A stretch of DNA of 64,000 nucleotides from Mycobacterium gordonae (lineage in GTDB: Bacteria > Actinomycetota > Actinomycetes > Mycobacteriales > Mycobacteriaceae). Shown piece by piece: positions 36,901-45,859 of this stretch. The notes beneath the pieces were generated by a model, which saw nothing but the letters and a program-made list of their open reading frames with translations, was not told the DNA's origin and did not search any database. Location: positions 26,989 to 90,988 of the forward strand of contig NZ_LKTM01000068.1 of the NCBI RefSeq assembly GCF_001417955.2, given 5' to 3'. The translations under genes and the position numbers were made by a program. Positions within the stretch are counted from its first letter, which is position 1. Each line of letters opens with the position of its first letter.

Positions 36901-37053
36901 CTCACCCCGCAGGCCCACGAGCATTGGCGCAACCTGATCAGACAGGCCGCTGAGGCGACCGCCGGCCCGGAGTTCATCGCCCGGCGCAACGACGGCTGTT
37001 CACACTGCCCGCTGCGGCAGTCGTGCCCCGCCCACGACGGGTGCGCCTCATGA
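33952..37053 (+). CDS. adnA: AdnA subunit of the AdnAB helicase-nuclease
   Basis: About 1033 residues. The N-terminal UvrD-like motor has Walker A GGPGTGKSALL and VLLVDDAQQLDPQ; the C-terminal RecB-family nuclease has GRVDRLERDAEGR and VIVDVKTGKTPVSKDDAQQ. Four cysteines (TDCPLRW and CSHCPLRQSCP) fit an AddB-type iron-sulfur cluster around the nuclease. AdnAB resects double-strand breaks for recombination in mycobacteria. ATG 33952 is chosen; ATG 33889 is in frame. It overlaps adnB by 4 bp. Equals Rv3202c. Confidence 0.9.
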   Translation: MAWQWGREAGEVLQPGSRGQVRILGGPGTGKSALLVDAAIAHIAAGVPPESVLLLSGSGRVGMRERSALTRALLGSSRAAAVREPLVRTLHSYAYAVLRRAAERAGDPPPRLLTSAEQDAIIRELLAGDAEDGDRWPEHLLPALSTAGFANELRNLLARCAERGLDPQQLERLGRRCGRPEWAAAGRFAGQYEQVMLLRAAVGTAAPQATAPALAAAELVGAALESLAVDPELLAAERARIRVLLVDDAQQLDPQAAQLVRVLAAGAETALIAGDPNQAVFGFRGGEPDALLDVDGPSVTLTESHRCGPAVARAVSGIAGRLPGTSAGRRIESTGTEQGAVTARLAASAHAEAALIADTLRRAHLVDGVPWSQMAVIVRSVPRAGARLPRALAAAGVPVALPATGGSLSQEPAARTLLTVLAATADGLDGDQALALLSGPIGRVDPVALRQLRRALRRGRPDSFTDLLVETLTGDEPLSGPQSSALRRVRAVLAAAARCHRDGQDPRYTLWAAWHRSGLQRRWLAAIERGGPAAAQATRDLEVVTELFDVTDAYVSRTSGASLRGLVEHVEALQLPPASRDAGCQTQQVKVLSAHAALGQEWDVVVIAGLQEGLWPNTIPRGGVLATQRLLDELDGVSGDASVRAPLLAEERRLLVAAMGRARHKLLVTAVDSDTGGSGGEAALPSPFFSEIAQFDDDETLVAQPVSAPRLLSTAAVVGRLRSVVCAPDGAVEDDARACAARQLARLAEAGVPGADPSAWHGLVPVSSSAPLCGSDDVVTLTPSTLQTLTDCPLRWLAERHGGTNPRELRSTIGSVVHALIAEPGRTESQLLADLERAWRHLPFDADWHSANELSRHRAMIAAFVEWRAQTRAELTEVGVEIGVDGVLETPRSDGGQVRLRGRVDRLERDAEGRLVIVDVKTGKTPVSKDDAQQHAQLAMYQLAVAEGMIAAFQAGPDEPGGARLVYPGKTGASGAAQREQDPLTPQAHEHWRNLIRQAAEATAGPEFIARRNDGCSHCPLRQSCPAHDGCAS

Positions 37054-40000
37054 CTCCGCGCTACAGCCCGGCTGAATTAGCCGATGCGCTGGGCGTCTTC
37101 CCGCCCACCGAGGAACAGGCCGCGGTGATCGCCGCACCGCCGGGCCCGCTGGTGGTCATTGCGGGCGCGGGAGCCGGTAAGACCGAGACCATGGCCGCGC
37201 GCGTCGTCTGGCTGGTCGCCAACGGCTATGCCGAGCCCGGCCAGGTGCTCGGATTGACCTTCACCCGCAAGGCCGCCGGCCAGCTGTTGCGCCGGGTGCG
37301 GTCGCGGCTGGCGCGCCTGTCCGGCGCGGGGGTGGGGCCGGGCGAAGGTACGCCGGCGGTCAGCACGTACCACGCCTTCGCCGGTTCGTTGTTGCGGGAA
37401 TCCGGGCTGCTGCTGCCCGTGGAACCCGACACCAGGTTGCTCACTGAGACCGAACTGTGGCAGCTGGCATTCGATGTGGTCAACGGCTACCAGAGCCCGC
37501 TGGAGACCGACAAGACCCCGGCCGCGGTCACTGCCCTGGTGCTGCGGCTGTGGGGCCAGCTCACCGAACATCTCGTCAACACCGACCAGCTGCGCGACAC
37601 TCACGTGGAGCTGGAAAGGCTGGTGCACACCCTGCCCGCCGGGCCGGGTCAGCGCGACCGCGGTCCCAACCAGTCGCTGCTGCGCATGCTGACCACCCAG
37701 ACGCAGCGCGCCGAGCTGGTGCCGTTGCTGGATGCGCTGGCCGAACGCATGCGCGCGGAGAAGGTGATGGACTTCGGCATGCAGATGGCCTCGGCGGCGC
37801 GGCTTGCGGCGACGTTCCCGCAAGTGGGCAAGGACCTACGGAGCCGCTACCGGGTGGTGTTGCTCGATGAGTACCAGGACACCGGACATTCCCAGCGCAT
37901 CGCTCTGTCGTCGCTGTTCGGTGGCGGGGTCGACGATGAGCTGGCGCTGACGGCGGTCGGTGACCCGATCCAATCGATCTACGGCTGGCGCGGCGCCTCG
38001 GCGACCAACCTGCCGCGGTTCACCACCGATTTTCCGCTGTCCGACGGATCCCCCGCACCGACGCTGGAGTTGCGGACCAGCTGGCGCAATCCCCCCACGA
38101 CCTTGCACCTGGCAAACGCCATATCCGCCGAGGCCCGGCGGCGCTCGGTCGCCGTGCGTCCGCTGCGCCCGCGACCGGACGCCCCGCCGGGCACGGTCCG
38201 TTGCGCGCTGCTGCCCGACGTGGAGGCCGAGCGGGACTGGATCGCCGACCATCTGCAGGAGCATTACCGCCAGGCCGACGACGAGGGGGTCGCCCCGCCG
38301 ACGGCCGCGGTCCTGGTGCGTCGCAACGCCGACGCCGCTCCGATCGCCGATGCGCTGCGCGCCCGCGGACTGCCGGTGGAGGTCGTCGGGCTGGCGGGCC
38401 TGCTGTCGGTTCCGGAGGTCGCCGACGTCGTCGCCATGCTGCGCCTGGTCGCCGACCCGACCGCCGGTGCGGCAGCGATGCGGGTGCTCAGCGGTGCGCG
38501 TTGGCGCCTCGGCGGCCGCGATATCGCCGCACTGTGGCGGCGCGCCCAGAATCTGGGCAGTGTTCAGCGCGCAAGCGAACCCCTCTCGGCCGAGTCGGTC
38601 GCGCAAGCGGCCGGTCCCGACGCCGACGTCACCTGCCTGGCCGACGCCGTCTCCGACCCTGGCCCGTCCGAGGACTACTCGCCGGCCGGCTATCAGCGGA
38701 TCACCGCTCTGGCCGCCGAACTGACCGCGCTGCGGGGGCACCTGGGCTACTCCCTGCCCGACCTGGTCGCCGAGGTGCGTCGTGTCCTGGGGGTCGACTG
38801 CGAGGTCCGGGCCACCGCCACCGGGCAATGGTCGGGCGCCGAACATCTCGACGCCTTCGCCGATGAGGTCATCGGCTACGCCGAGCGGGCCGGGACGGTG
38901 GCCAAGGCCTCGGTGGCCGGCCTGCTCGCCTACCTGGACGTCGCCGCGGAGCGGGAGAACGGTCTGACGCCCGCACAGCCGATCGCCGCCCGCGACCGCG
39001 TGCAGGTGCTCACGGTGCACGCCGCCAAGGGCCTGGAATGGCATGTGGTGGCGGTGGCGCACCTGTCGGGTGGGACATTTCCCTCCAACGCTGCGCGAAG
39101 CAGCTGGCTCACCGATGCCGGCGAGCTGCCGCCGCTGCTGCGCGGTGATCGCGCCGCGGCCGGCGCGCTCGGCATCCCGGTCCTGGACACCTCGGCCGTC
39201 ACCAACCGAAAGCAGTTGTCGGACAAGATCTCCGAGCACCGCTCCCAGCTCGACCAGCGACGTGTCGATGAGGAACGCCGCCTGCTCTACGTCGGTGTCA
39301 CCCGGGCCGAGGACACCTTGCTGGTATCCGGTCACCATTGGGGCGCCACCGGCATCGAGCCGCGCGGTCCGTCGGAGTTCCTGTGCGAGCTCAAGGACAT
39401 CATCGAAGAATCCGGGCGGTCCGGCCGGCCCTGCGGCGTCGTCGAGCAGTGGGCCCAAGCGCCGGCCGACGGCGAGCGAAACCCGTTGCAGGACAATGTT
39501 ATCGAAGCTGTCTGGCCCGTCGACCCGTTGTCGCGGCGGCGGGCCGACGTGGAGCGCGGTGCCATGTTGGTCACCAACGCCGAGACCAGAGCGAGTGACA
39601 GTACCGCCGACGTCGAAGGCTGGGCCGCCGATGTCGACGCACTGCTGGCCGAACGGGCGCGCGCGGCGCAGCCTCCCGAGCGCGCGCTGCCGAGCCAGCT
39701 GTCGGTCAGTGGCCTGGTGGAACTGGCCCGCGACCCTGACGCGGCGGCCCAACGGCTGATCTATCGACTCCCGACGCGCCCGGATCCACATGCGTTGCTG
39801 GGCAACGCCTTTCACTCCTGGGTGCAACAATTCTACGGAGCCGAGCTGCTGTTCGACCTGGGCGACCTGCCGGGCGCGGCGGACTCCGACGTGGGCGATC
39901 CGCAGGAGCTGGCCGCCCTGCAGCAGGCCTTCGCCGCATCACCGTGGGCGGCACGCACCCCGATCGCGGTCGAGGTGCCGTTCGAGATGCCGATGGGCGA

Positions 40001-40295
40001 CACGGTGGTGCGCGGGCGCATCGACGCGGTGTTCGCCGACGCCGACGGGGGCGTCACCGTCGTGGACTGGAAGACCGGTGAGCCGCCGCGCGGCCTGCAA
40101 TCCAGGCGGCACGCCGCCGTCCAACTGGCGGTGTACCGGTTGGCGTGGGCGGCGCTGCAGGGCTGCCCCGAATCGATGGTGCGCACCGCCTTCTACTACG
40201 TCCGCAGCGGAACCACCGTCGTGCCCGATGAGCTGCCCGATGCCGACGAGTTGACCACCTTGCTCGTCGACTCCGGTCGCCCCAGTCCCGCCTGA
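37050..40295 (+). CDS. adnB: AdnB subunit of the AdnAB helicase-nuclease
   Basis: A 1081-residue subunit with an N-terminal UvrD-type helicase and a C-terminal nuclease. Helicase motifs: PLVVIAGAGAGKTETMAAR (I), GLTFTRKAAGQLLRR (Ia), VVLLDEYQDTGHSQR (II), AVGDPIQSIYGWRGAS (III), [16 protein letters not shown] (V), LLYVGVTRAED (VI). The nuclease has RGRIDAVFADADGG and VVDWKTGEPPR. The motor drives unwinding of the complex. Its start ATG overlaps the adnA stop (ATGA). Equals Rv3201c. Confidence 0.95.
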   Translation: MTPRYSPAELADALGVFPPTEEQAAVIAAPPGPLVVIAGAGAGKTETMAARVVWLVANGYAEPGQVLGLTFTRKAAGQLLRRVRSRLARLSGAGVGPGEGTPAVSTYHAFAGSLLRESGLLLPVEPDTRLLTETELWQLAFDVVNGYQSPLETDKTPAAVTALVLRLWGQLTEHLVNTDQLRDTHVELERLVHTLPAGPGQRDRGPNQSLLRMLTTQTQRAELVPLLDALAERMRAEKVMDFGMQMASAARLAATFPQVGKDLRSRYRVVLLDEYQDTGHSQRIALSSLFGGGVDDELALTAVGDPIQSIYGWRGASATNLPRFTTDFPLSDGSPAPTLELRTSWRNPPTTLHLANAISAEARRRSVAVRPLRPRPDAPPGTVRCALLPDVEAERDWIADHLQEHYRQADDEGVAPPTAAVLVRRNADAAPIADALRARGLPVEVVGLAGLLSVPEVADVVAMLRLVADPTAGAAAMRVLSGARWRLGGRDIAALWRRAQNLGSVQRASEPLSAESVAQAAGPDADVTCLADAVSDPGPSEDYSPAGYQRITALAAELTALRGHLGYSLPDLVAEVRRVLGVDCEVRATATGQWSGAEHLDAFADEVIGYAERAGTVAKASVAGLLAYLDVAAERENGLTPAQPIAARDRVQVLTVHAAKGLEWHVVAVAHLSGGTFPSNAARSSWLTDAGELPPLLRGDRAAAGALGIPVLDTSAVTNRKQLSDKISEHRSQLDQRRVDEERRLLYVGVTRAEDTLLVSGHHWGATGIEPRGPSEFLCELKDIIEESGRSGRPCGVVEQWAQAPADGERNPLQDNVIEAVWPVDPLSRRRADVERGAMLVTNAETRASDSTADVEGWAADVDALLAERARAAQPPERALPSQLSVSGLVELARDPDAAAQRLIYRLPTRPDPHALLGNAFHSWVQQFYGAELLFDLGDLPGAADSDVGDPQELAALQQAFAASPWAARTPIAVEVPFEMPMGDTVVRGRIDAVFADADGGVTVVDWKTGEPPRGLQSRRHAAVQLAVYRLAWAALQGCPESMVRTAFYYVRSGTTVVPDELPDADELTTLLVDSGRPSPA

Positions 40296-40305
40296 TCGTG
40301 GTTAC

Positions 40306-41391
40306 ATGACTCCCGTGGCGAAGGGGAGTTGGCGGCGGCTGCGGCGTCTCGATGAGAGGCTGACCGTCCAGCCCAGTTACGCGCTTGTCGGCGTGCTGCG
40401 CATCCCTCAGGGTCACGCCAGTCCCGCCCGCATCATCTCCCGCCGGATAACTATCGCCCTGGTGGCGCTGTTTGTCGGCGCCGTCACCGTCTACCTCGAC
40501 CGCGACGGTTACCACGACGCGCGCGGTGAGAGCATCACCTTCTTGGACTGCCTGTATTACTCGGCGGTGACGTTGTCGACTACCGGCTACGGCGACATCA
40601 CGCCGGTCTCGGAGTTCGCGCGGGCGACGAACGTTCTGATCATCACGCCGCTGCGCATCGCCTTCCTGATCTTGCTGGTCGGCACGACACTCGAGGTCGT
40701 CACCGAAACATCGCGGCAGGCTTTCAAGATCCAGCGTTGGAGGAGCAGAGTGCGCAACCACACCGTCGTCATCGGCTACGGGACCAAGGGCAAGACGGCG
40801 ATCGGCGCCATGCTCAGTGACGAGGTGCCCCCCGCCGAGATCGTCGTCGTCGACACCGATCGGGCGGCTTTGGAGCGAGCCGCATCCGCCGGCCTGGTCA
40901 CCGTCCACGGCGACGCCACCAAATCCGACGTGCTGCGACTGGCCGGCGCCCAGCACGCCGCGTCGATCATCGTGGCCGCCAACCGCGACGACACGGCGGT
41001 GCTGGTCACGCTGACCGCGCGGGAGCTCTCGCCCAAGGCCAAGATCGTCGCTTCCATCCGGGAGGCCGAGAACCAGCATCTGCTGCAGCAATCCGGGGCC
41101 AACTCGGTGGTGGTGTCCTCGGAGACCGCCGGCCGGCTGCTCGGCCTGGCCACCACCACGCCCAGCGTCGTGCAGATGATCGAGGACCTGCTGACTCCGG
41201 ACCAGGGCCTGGCCATCGCCGAACGCGAGGTGGAGCAGTCCGAGGTGGGTGGCTCGCCGCGGCATCTGCGCGACATCGTGCTCGGGGTGGTCCGCGGCGG
41301 GCAGTTGCTCCGCATCGGTGCCCCCGAGGTGGACGCCATCGAGGCCGGCGACCGGCTGCTCTACGTCCGCCACATCGCAGACGAACGATAG
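40306..41391 (+). CDS. Potassium channel with RCK/TrkA-N domain
   Basis: A 361-residue two-transmembrane channel. TM1 (about 48-63) and TM2 (about 109-126) flank the pore loop, and the selectivity filter TTGYGD is at residues 92-97. A TrkA-N (RCK) domain follows: VVIGYGTKGKTAIGAML is its Rossmann motif, with VDTDRAALERA and HGDATKSDVLRLAG; a TrkA-C domain ends the protein. The RCK ring would gate by ligand or redox state. It follows adnB by 10 bp. Equals Rv3200c. Confidence 0.93.
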   Translation: MTPVAKGSWRRLRRLDERLTVQPSYALVGVLRIPQGHASPARIISRRITIALVALFVGAVTVYLDRDGYHDARGESITFLDCLYYSAVTLSTTGYGDITPVSEFARATNVLIITPLRIAFLILLVGTTLEVVTETSRQAFKIQRWRSRVRNHTVVIGYGTKGKTAIGAMLSDEVPPAEIVVVDTDRAALERAASAGLVTVHGDATKSDVLRLAGAQHAASIIVAANRDDTAVLVTLTARELSPKAKIVASIREAENQHLLQQSGANSVVVSSETAGRLLGLATTTPSVVQMIEDLLTPDQGLAIAEREVEQSEVGGSPRHLRDIVLGVVRGGQLLRIGAPEVDAIEAGDRLLYVRHIADER

Positions 41392-41399
41392 GGGCGCAC

Positions 41400-42317
41400 G
41401 TGGACTTCCGGCTGCGGGACGTTCCGCTGCTCTCGCGCGTCGGCGCCGATCGCGCCGACCAGTTGCGCACCGACATCGACGCCGCCGCAGCCGGGTGGCC
41501 CGACGCGGCCCTGCTGCGCGTCGACTCCCGCAACCAGGTGCTGGCTGCCGACGGCAAAGTGGTGCTCGGGGCGGCGGCCGCGTTGGGCGACAAGCCGCCC
41601 CCAGAAGCGGTGTTCCTGGGGCGCGTGGAAGGCGGTCGCCACGTCTGGGCGATCCGGGGCCCGCTGCAGCCACCCGATGACGGCGACGTCGAGGTGCTGG
41701 ATCTGCGCAGGCTCGGAAAAATCATCGACGACACCAGCAGCCAACTGGTGTCCTCGGCGTTGGCGCTGCTCAACTGGCATGACAGCGCCCGATTCAGCCC
41801 GGTCGACGGCACGCCCACCAAATCGGCCCGCGCCGGCTGGGCGCGGGTCAACCCGCTCACCGGCCACGAAGAATTTCCCCGCATCGACCCGGCGGTGATC
41901 TGCCTGGTCCACGACGGCGCTGACCGTGCGGTGCTGGCCCGCCAGGCGGTCTGGCCGCAGCGGATGTTCTCGCTACTGGCCGGATTCGTCGAGGCCGGCG
42001 AATCGTTCGAAGTCTGCGTGGCCCGCGAGATCCGCGAGGAGATCGGCCTGACCGTGCGCGACGTGCGCTACCTCGGTAGCCAGCCCTGGCCGTTCCCGCG
42101 CTCGCTGATGGTCGGGTTCCACGCCCTGGGCGATCCGGACGAACCGTTCGCGTTCAACGACGGCGAGATCACCGAGGCGGCCTGGTTCACCCGCGACGAG
42201 ATCCGCGCGGCCCTGGACGCCGGCGACTGGTCCAGCACTTCGGACTCGAAACTGCTACTGCCCGGGTCGATTTCGATCGCCAGGGTGATCATCGAATCCT
42301 GGGCCGCAAACGACTGA
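41400..42317 (+). CDS. nudC: NADH pyrophosphatase NudC
   Basis: A 305-residue Nudix hydrolase that splits NADH or NAD+ (and NAD caps on RNA) into AMP and nicotinamide mononucleotide. The Nudix box (about 195-217) contains GFVEAGESFE and REIREEIGL, and the family-specific SQPWPFPRS at 227-235 confirms NADH pyrophosphatase type. The zinc-ribbon cysteines of the E. coli enzyme are missing, as in the mycobacterial proteins I know. GTG start 8 bp after the potassium channel gene. Equals Rv3199c. Confidence 0.94.
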   Translation: MDFRLRDVPLLSRVGADRADQLRTDIDAAAAGWPDAALLRVDSRNQVLAADGKVVLGAAAALGDKPPPEAVFLGRVEGGRHVWAIRGPLQPPDDGDVEVLDLRRLGKIIDDTSSQLVSSALALLNWHDSARFSPVDGTPTKSARAGWARVNPLTGHEEFPRIDPAVICLVHDGADRAVLARQAVWPQRMFSLLAGFVEAGESFEVCVAREIREEIGLTVRDVRYLGSQPWPFPRSLMVGFHALGDPDEPFAFNDGEITEAAWFTRDEIRAALDAGDWSSTSDSKLLLPGSISIARVIIESWAAND

Positions 42318-42321
42318 ACGG

Positions 42322-42972
42322 CTATTTGATCCGGTCGCAGATGTTGTCCAGGATCGTGCTGGCGATTCGCTCCGCGGGCTCGATGCCCAACACCCCGACC
42401 GACATCAACACCGACTTACGGGCCCGGTACTGATGGCTCCACCCGCTGTCGGTGATCCGCAGACTCAGTGGGTCCGGCTTGTCCAGCTTGAAGTCGTATC
42501 TCGGGTCATGCAGCGCCACGCACGCATTCAGTGAGGCTTCCAACTGATCCAGCGCGGAGCGGGCCGCCTGCGCGTCCGGGTAGATCGCGACGGCCTGACT
42601 GACCGAGTCCTTCATGGTGCGGCCACCCGGGTCGAGGTCGTCGGTCACGCCGCTGTAGCCCGCGCTGCGAAACTCGGTCCAGCCGCTGGCGAAAGTGAGA
42701 TCGCTGGTGCCGGCCGCCCGGCAGGGCCCGGGTGCGTTGACGTCACCGGCCGGCGGGTGATTGAGGTTCGCGTGCGCGTGCGTGGTGAGTTCTTCGTAGT
42801 TGGCGATGCGGCGCACGTCTTCGACGCTGACGATCAGCGCGTCGACCCCGGTGGCCGCCGAGGTGCTCGGAGGCGCCGCCGGAGTGTTGCGGTGCGAGCA
42901 GGCGGTCAGCGCGACGAGTGCGCAGAACACGACAATCAACCGCCGGACCAGCGCCCCTGCCATGGTCCTCAT
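42322..42972 (-). CDS. Lipoprotein with PknH-like sensor domain
   Basis: A 216-residue predicted lipoprotein. The signal peptide (AGALVRRLIVVFCALVALTAC) ends in the lipobox LTAC with the lipidated cysteine at 25; a Pro/Ser/Thr linker follows. The rest matches the PknH extracellular sensor domain family, including SLNACVALHDPRYDFKL and the final NICDRIK with paired cysteines. No such gene is at this place in M. tuberculosis as I remember it. It converges with nudC, 4 bp apart. ATG 42963 is an alternative start. Confidence 0.8.
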   Translation of the reverse strand: MRTMAGALVRRLIVVFCALVALTACSHRNTPAAPPSTSAATGVDALIVSVEDVRRIANYEELTTHAHANLNHPPAGDVNAPGPCRAAGTSDLTFASGWTEFRSAGYSGVTDDLDPGGRTMKDSVSQAVAIYPDAQAARSALDQLEASLNACVALHDPRYDFKLDKPDPLSLRITDSGWSHQYRARKSVLMSVGVLGIEPAERIASTILDNICDRIK

Positions 42973-43042
42973 CGTAAGGGGGAGCGCACCCGGGAGTCGG
43001 CACAAATTGCCGCGCCCGTCGCGGCGGCAGCGTCGTCTGAGG

Positions 43043-43288
43043 TCAGCCGGCCAGCTTCGCCTTGACCTCGCCCGCGCTCGGATTGGTCATCGTCGACCCG
43101 TCGGCGAACTTCACGGTCGGCACCGTCCGGTTGCCGCCGTTGACGGAGCTGACGAATTCCGCGGCCGCAGAATCCTGTTCGATATCGACCTCGTCGTAGG
43201 CGATGCCCTGAGCCTTGAGCGCCGTCTTGAGCCGGAAGCAGTAGCCACACCAGCTGGTGGTGTACATGGTCAGCGCAGCATTGGTCAT
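43043..43288 (-). CDS. mrx1: Mycoredoxin-1
   Basis: An 81-residue glutaredoxin-fold protein that reduces mycothiol mixed disulfides. The redox motif TSWCGYC has Cys14 and Cys17; GNRTVPTVKFADGST is the cis-proline region that binds mycothiol. ATG 43288 gives the usual length. The gene equals Rv3198A and is the electron donor system that resets proteins after the oxidative stress SigH answers. TACGTT lies 8 nt upstream of the start. Confidence 0.94.
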   Translation of the reverse strand: MTNAALTMYTTSWCGYCFRLKTALKAQGIAYDEVDIEQDSAAAEFVSSVNGGNRTVPTVKFADGSTMTNPSAGEVKAKLAG

Positions 43289-43296
43289 GACTCGAT

Positions 43297-43302
43297 AACG
43301 TA
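43297..43302 (-). promoter_or_regulatory. -10 hexamer TACGTT before mrx1
   Basis: On the minus strand TACGTT (TANNNT) is followed by 8 nt and the ATG of mrx1 with no ribosome site, consistent with a leaderless transcript. Confidence 0.45.
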
Positions 43303-43388
43303 GCCCGCCGATGAACCATTCCAGCCTCGGCCCGCCGACGACCCGCGACACGCCCGGTTTGTCGGCGGGCACTGCCAAGATGGACGGC

Positions 43389-45488
43389 ATGCCGGTGATG
43401 GTCGATCCCTTGATTGCAGGGCTGGACGACGAGCAGCGCGAAGCCGTGCTGGCCCCGCGCGGCCCGGTCTGCGTGCTGGCCGGCGCCGGCACCGGCAAGA
43501 CACGCACCATCACCCACCGCATCGCCCAGCTCGTCGCCAGTGGTCACGTCGCCGCCGGTCAGGTGCTGGCGGTCACTTTCACCCAGCGCGCGGCCGGTGA
43601 GATGCGCTCGCGGCTGCGGGCGCTGGACGCGGCGGCGCAGAACGGCTCGCGCGTCGGCACCGTGCAGGCGCTCACCTTCCACGCCGCCGCCCACCGCCAG
43701 CTGCGCTACTTCTGGCCCCGGGTGGTCGGCAGCACCCGCTGGGAACTGCTCGATACCAAGTTCGCGGTCGTCGCCCGCGCGGCCAGCCGGTGCCGGTTCA
43801 ACGTCAGCACCGACGACGTGCGCGATCTGGCCGGCGAGATCGAATGGGCCAAGGCGTCGCTGATCACCCCTGAGCAGTACGCGGGGGCGGTGGCCGGCGC
43901 GGGTCGGGACACCCCCCTGGATGCCGAGAAGGTGGTGGCCGTCTATACCGCCTACGAGGCGCTCAAGGTCCGGGACGAGGAAGTCACGTTGCTCGACTTC
44001 GACGACCTGCTGCTGCACACGGCCGCGGCGATCGAGAACGACGCCGCGGTGGCTGCCGAATTTCGCGACCGGTACCGCTGCTTCGTGGTAGACGAGTACC
44101 AGGACGTCACCCCGCTGCAGCAGCGGGTGCTGTCGGCCTGGCTCGGCGATCGTGACGACCTGACCGTCGTCGGCGACGCCAATCAGACCATCTACTCGTT
44201 CACCGGCGCCTCACCCCGCTTTCTGCTGGACTTCTCACGGCGCTTCCCGGACGCGACAGTGGTCCGGCTGGAACGCGACTACCGCTCCACCCCGCAAGTC
44301 GTCTCGCTGGCCAACCAGGTGATCGCCGCCGCCCGGGGCCGCGTCGCGGGCAGCAAGCTGCAGCTGATCGGTCAGCGCGAGCCCGGCCCGGCGCCGTCGT
44401 TCCGGGAGCATCCCGACGAGCACACCGAGGCCGCCGCGGTCGCGGCCTCGATCGCCCAGCTGATCGAAAACGGCACTGCGGCATCGGAAATCGCGATCCT
44501 GTATCGGGTCAACGCACAGTCCGAGGTCTATGAGGAGGCGTTGACCGAGGCCGGCATCGCCTACCAGGTGCGCGGCGGAGAGGGTTTCTTCAATCGGCAG
44601 GAGATCAAGCAGGCCCTGCTCGCGCTGCAGCGTGCGGCAGACCGTGGCGCCGAAGGCGCCCTGCCGGAGGTGGTTCGCGAGGTGCTCGAGCCACTCGGGC
44701 TCACGACCGAACCGCCCGCCGGAACCAAGGCCCGCGATCGCTGGGAAGCGCTGACCGCGCTGGCCGAACTGGCCGACGACGAGATATCCCAGCGCCCCGG
44801 GCTGGAGTTGCCGGGCCTGGTGGCCGAGTTGCGGTTGCGAGCCGACTCCCGGCACCCACCTGTGGTGCAGGGGGTCACACTGGCGTCACTGCACGCCGCG
44901 AAGGGTCTCGAGTGGGACGCCGTGTTCCTGGTCGGCCTGGCCGATGGCACGCTGCCCATTTCGCATGCTCTGGCGCACGGCCCCGACAGCGAGCCGGTCG
45001 AGGAGGAGCGTCGACTGCTCTACGTCGGAATCACCAGGGCCAGAGTGCATTTGACGCTCAGTTGGGCGTTGGCGAGGTCTCAGGGCGGGCGTCAGAGCCG
45101 TAAGCCGTCCCGGTTCCTCAACGGCATCGCCCCGCAGACCCGGGTGGAGGCCGCGCCCGGCAAGTCACGGCGCAACAAGGGTCCGGCGCGCTGCCGGGTC
45201 TGCAACAAGGACCTCTCCACGCCGGCGGCCATCATGCTGCGGCGATGCGAAAGCTGCGCGGGCGACGTCGACGAAGATCTGTTGCTGCAGCTCAAAGACT
45301 GGCGGTTGAACGCCGCCAAAGAACAGAACGTGCCTGCCTACATCGTCTTCAGCGATAACACCCTGATCGCAATCGCCGAGCTGCGGCCGACCGACGAAGC
45401 GTCCCTGATCGCGATCCCGGGCATCGGGGCCCGCAAGCTCGAACAGTACGGGCCCGAGGTGCTCGAACTGATCCGGCAACGGCGCTGA
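43389..45488 (+). CDS. uvrD2: DNA helicase UvrD2
   Basis: A 699-residue superfamily 1 helicase. Motif I is [20 protein letters not shown], Ia [81 protein letters not shown] four-cysteine module (CRVCNKD and RCESC) and a C-terminal HRDC domain ([19 protein letters not shown]) identify UvrD2, an essential mycobacterial helicase. ATG 43389 ([12 protein letters not shown]) aligns with the known start. Equals Rv3198c. Confidence 0.96.
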   Translation: MPVMVDPLIAGLDDEQREAVLAPRGPVCVLAGAGTGKTRTITHRIAQLVASGHVAAGQVLAVTFTQRAAGEMRSRLRALDAAAQNGSRVGTVQALTFHAAAHRQLRYFWPRVVGSTRWELLDTKFAVVARAASRCRFNVSTDDVRDLAGEIEWAKASLITPEQYAGAVAGAGRDTPLDAEKVVAVYTAYEALKVRDEEVTLLDFDDLLLHTAAAIENDAAVAAEFRDRYRCFVVDEYQDVTPLQQRVLSAWLGDRDDLTVVGDANQTIYSFTGASPRFLLDFSRRFPDATVVRLERDYRSTPQVVSLANQVIAAARGRVAGSKLQLIGQREPGPAPSFREHPDEHTEAAAVAASIAQLIENGTAASEIAILYRVNAQSEVYEEALTEAGIAYQVRGGEGFFNRQEIKQALLALQRAADRGAEGALPEVVREVLEPLGLTTEPPAGTKARDRWEALTALAELADDEISQRPGLELPGLVAELRLRADSRHPPVVQGVTLASLHAAKGLEWDAVFLVGLADGTLPISHALAHGPDSEPVEEERRLLYVGITRARVHLTLSWALARSQGGRQSRKPSRFLNGIAPQTRVEAAPGKSRRNKGPARCRVCNKDLSTPAAIMLRRCESCAGDVDEDLLLQLKDWRLNAAKEQNVPAYIVFSDNTLIAIAELRPTDEASLIAIPGIGARKLEQYGPEVLELIRQRR

Positions 45489-45508
45489 AACCGCATTTGC
45501 GCAGGTCA

Positions 45509-45547
45509 GAAAATCGGTTGCCGCCTCCGGGTGTTAACATCTAAGCT
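45509..45547 (+). promoter_or_regulatory. whiB7 promoter with WhiB7 AT-rich box
   Basis: GAAAAT (45509-45514) sits 3 nt upstream of the -35 hexamer TTGCCG (45518-45523); after an 18-nt spacer the -10 is TAAGCT (45542-45547). An AT-rich patch just before the -35 is the known WhiB7 recognition element, so the gene should activate itself. The predicted start is near 45554, which gives a leader of about 300 nt. Confidence 0.75.
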
Positions 45548-45601
45548 CGTAACCGCACTTTGCTGGCCGTCAGTAGCGAATAGGAAGGAGGGTGGCTCCC
45601 G

Positions 45602-45730
45602 ATGATCAAAGTCAATTTGTCCGGCGTACGCGCCGCCGCCCGCCATGCCGCCGCTACACCGGCGGCCGCGGGCAAGCACCGTGTCGCCGCCGCGACTGAA
45701 GCGTCCGTGAGGCTCTACGTGAAGACGTAA
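45602..45730 (+). CDS. whiB7 leader peptide (uORF)
   Basis: A 42-codon frame from ATG 45602, led by a strong ribosome site AGGAAGGAGG, to TAA 45728-45730. It begins MIKVNLSGVRAAARHAAA and ends ASVRLYVKT. It lies in the long whiB7 leader upstream of a terminator hairpin. In mycobacteria and relatives, ribosome stalling on this leader during antibiotic stress is thought to let RNA polymerase pass the terminator, so this is a regulatory peptide and not an enzyme. Confidence 0.8.
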   Translation: MIKVNLSGVRAAARHAAATPAAAGKHRVAAATEASVRLYVKT

Positions 45731-45748
45731 CCAGCCGAGTTTCGCCTA

Positions 45749-45786
45749 ATGGCCACGGACCCGAAGTCACCAGGATCCGTGGCCAT
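45749..45786 (+). terminator. whiB7 attenuator terminator
   Basis: An 11-bp perfect stem ATGGCCACGGA / TCCGTGGCCAT (45749-45759 with 45776-45786), further closed by CC/GG, followed by CGTTGTCT. It lies 18 bp after the uORF stop and before the whiB7 start, the place expected for the attenuator. Confidence 0.8.
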
Positions 45787-45859
45787 CGTTGTCTCAGCAG
45801 ACAACTACCTGGTCCGGATCACAGAGACAGCCAACCGACCAGGAAGCAGGTGAAAGGAC

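Noticed and set aside
37836..39830. 664-codon minus-strand frame
   Set aside because: Antisense of adnB; Gly/Arg/Asp-rich low-complexity translation.
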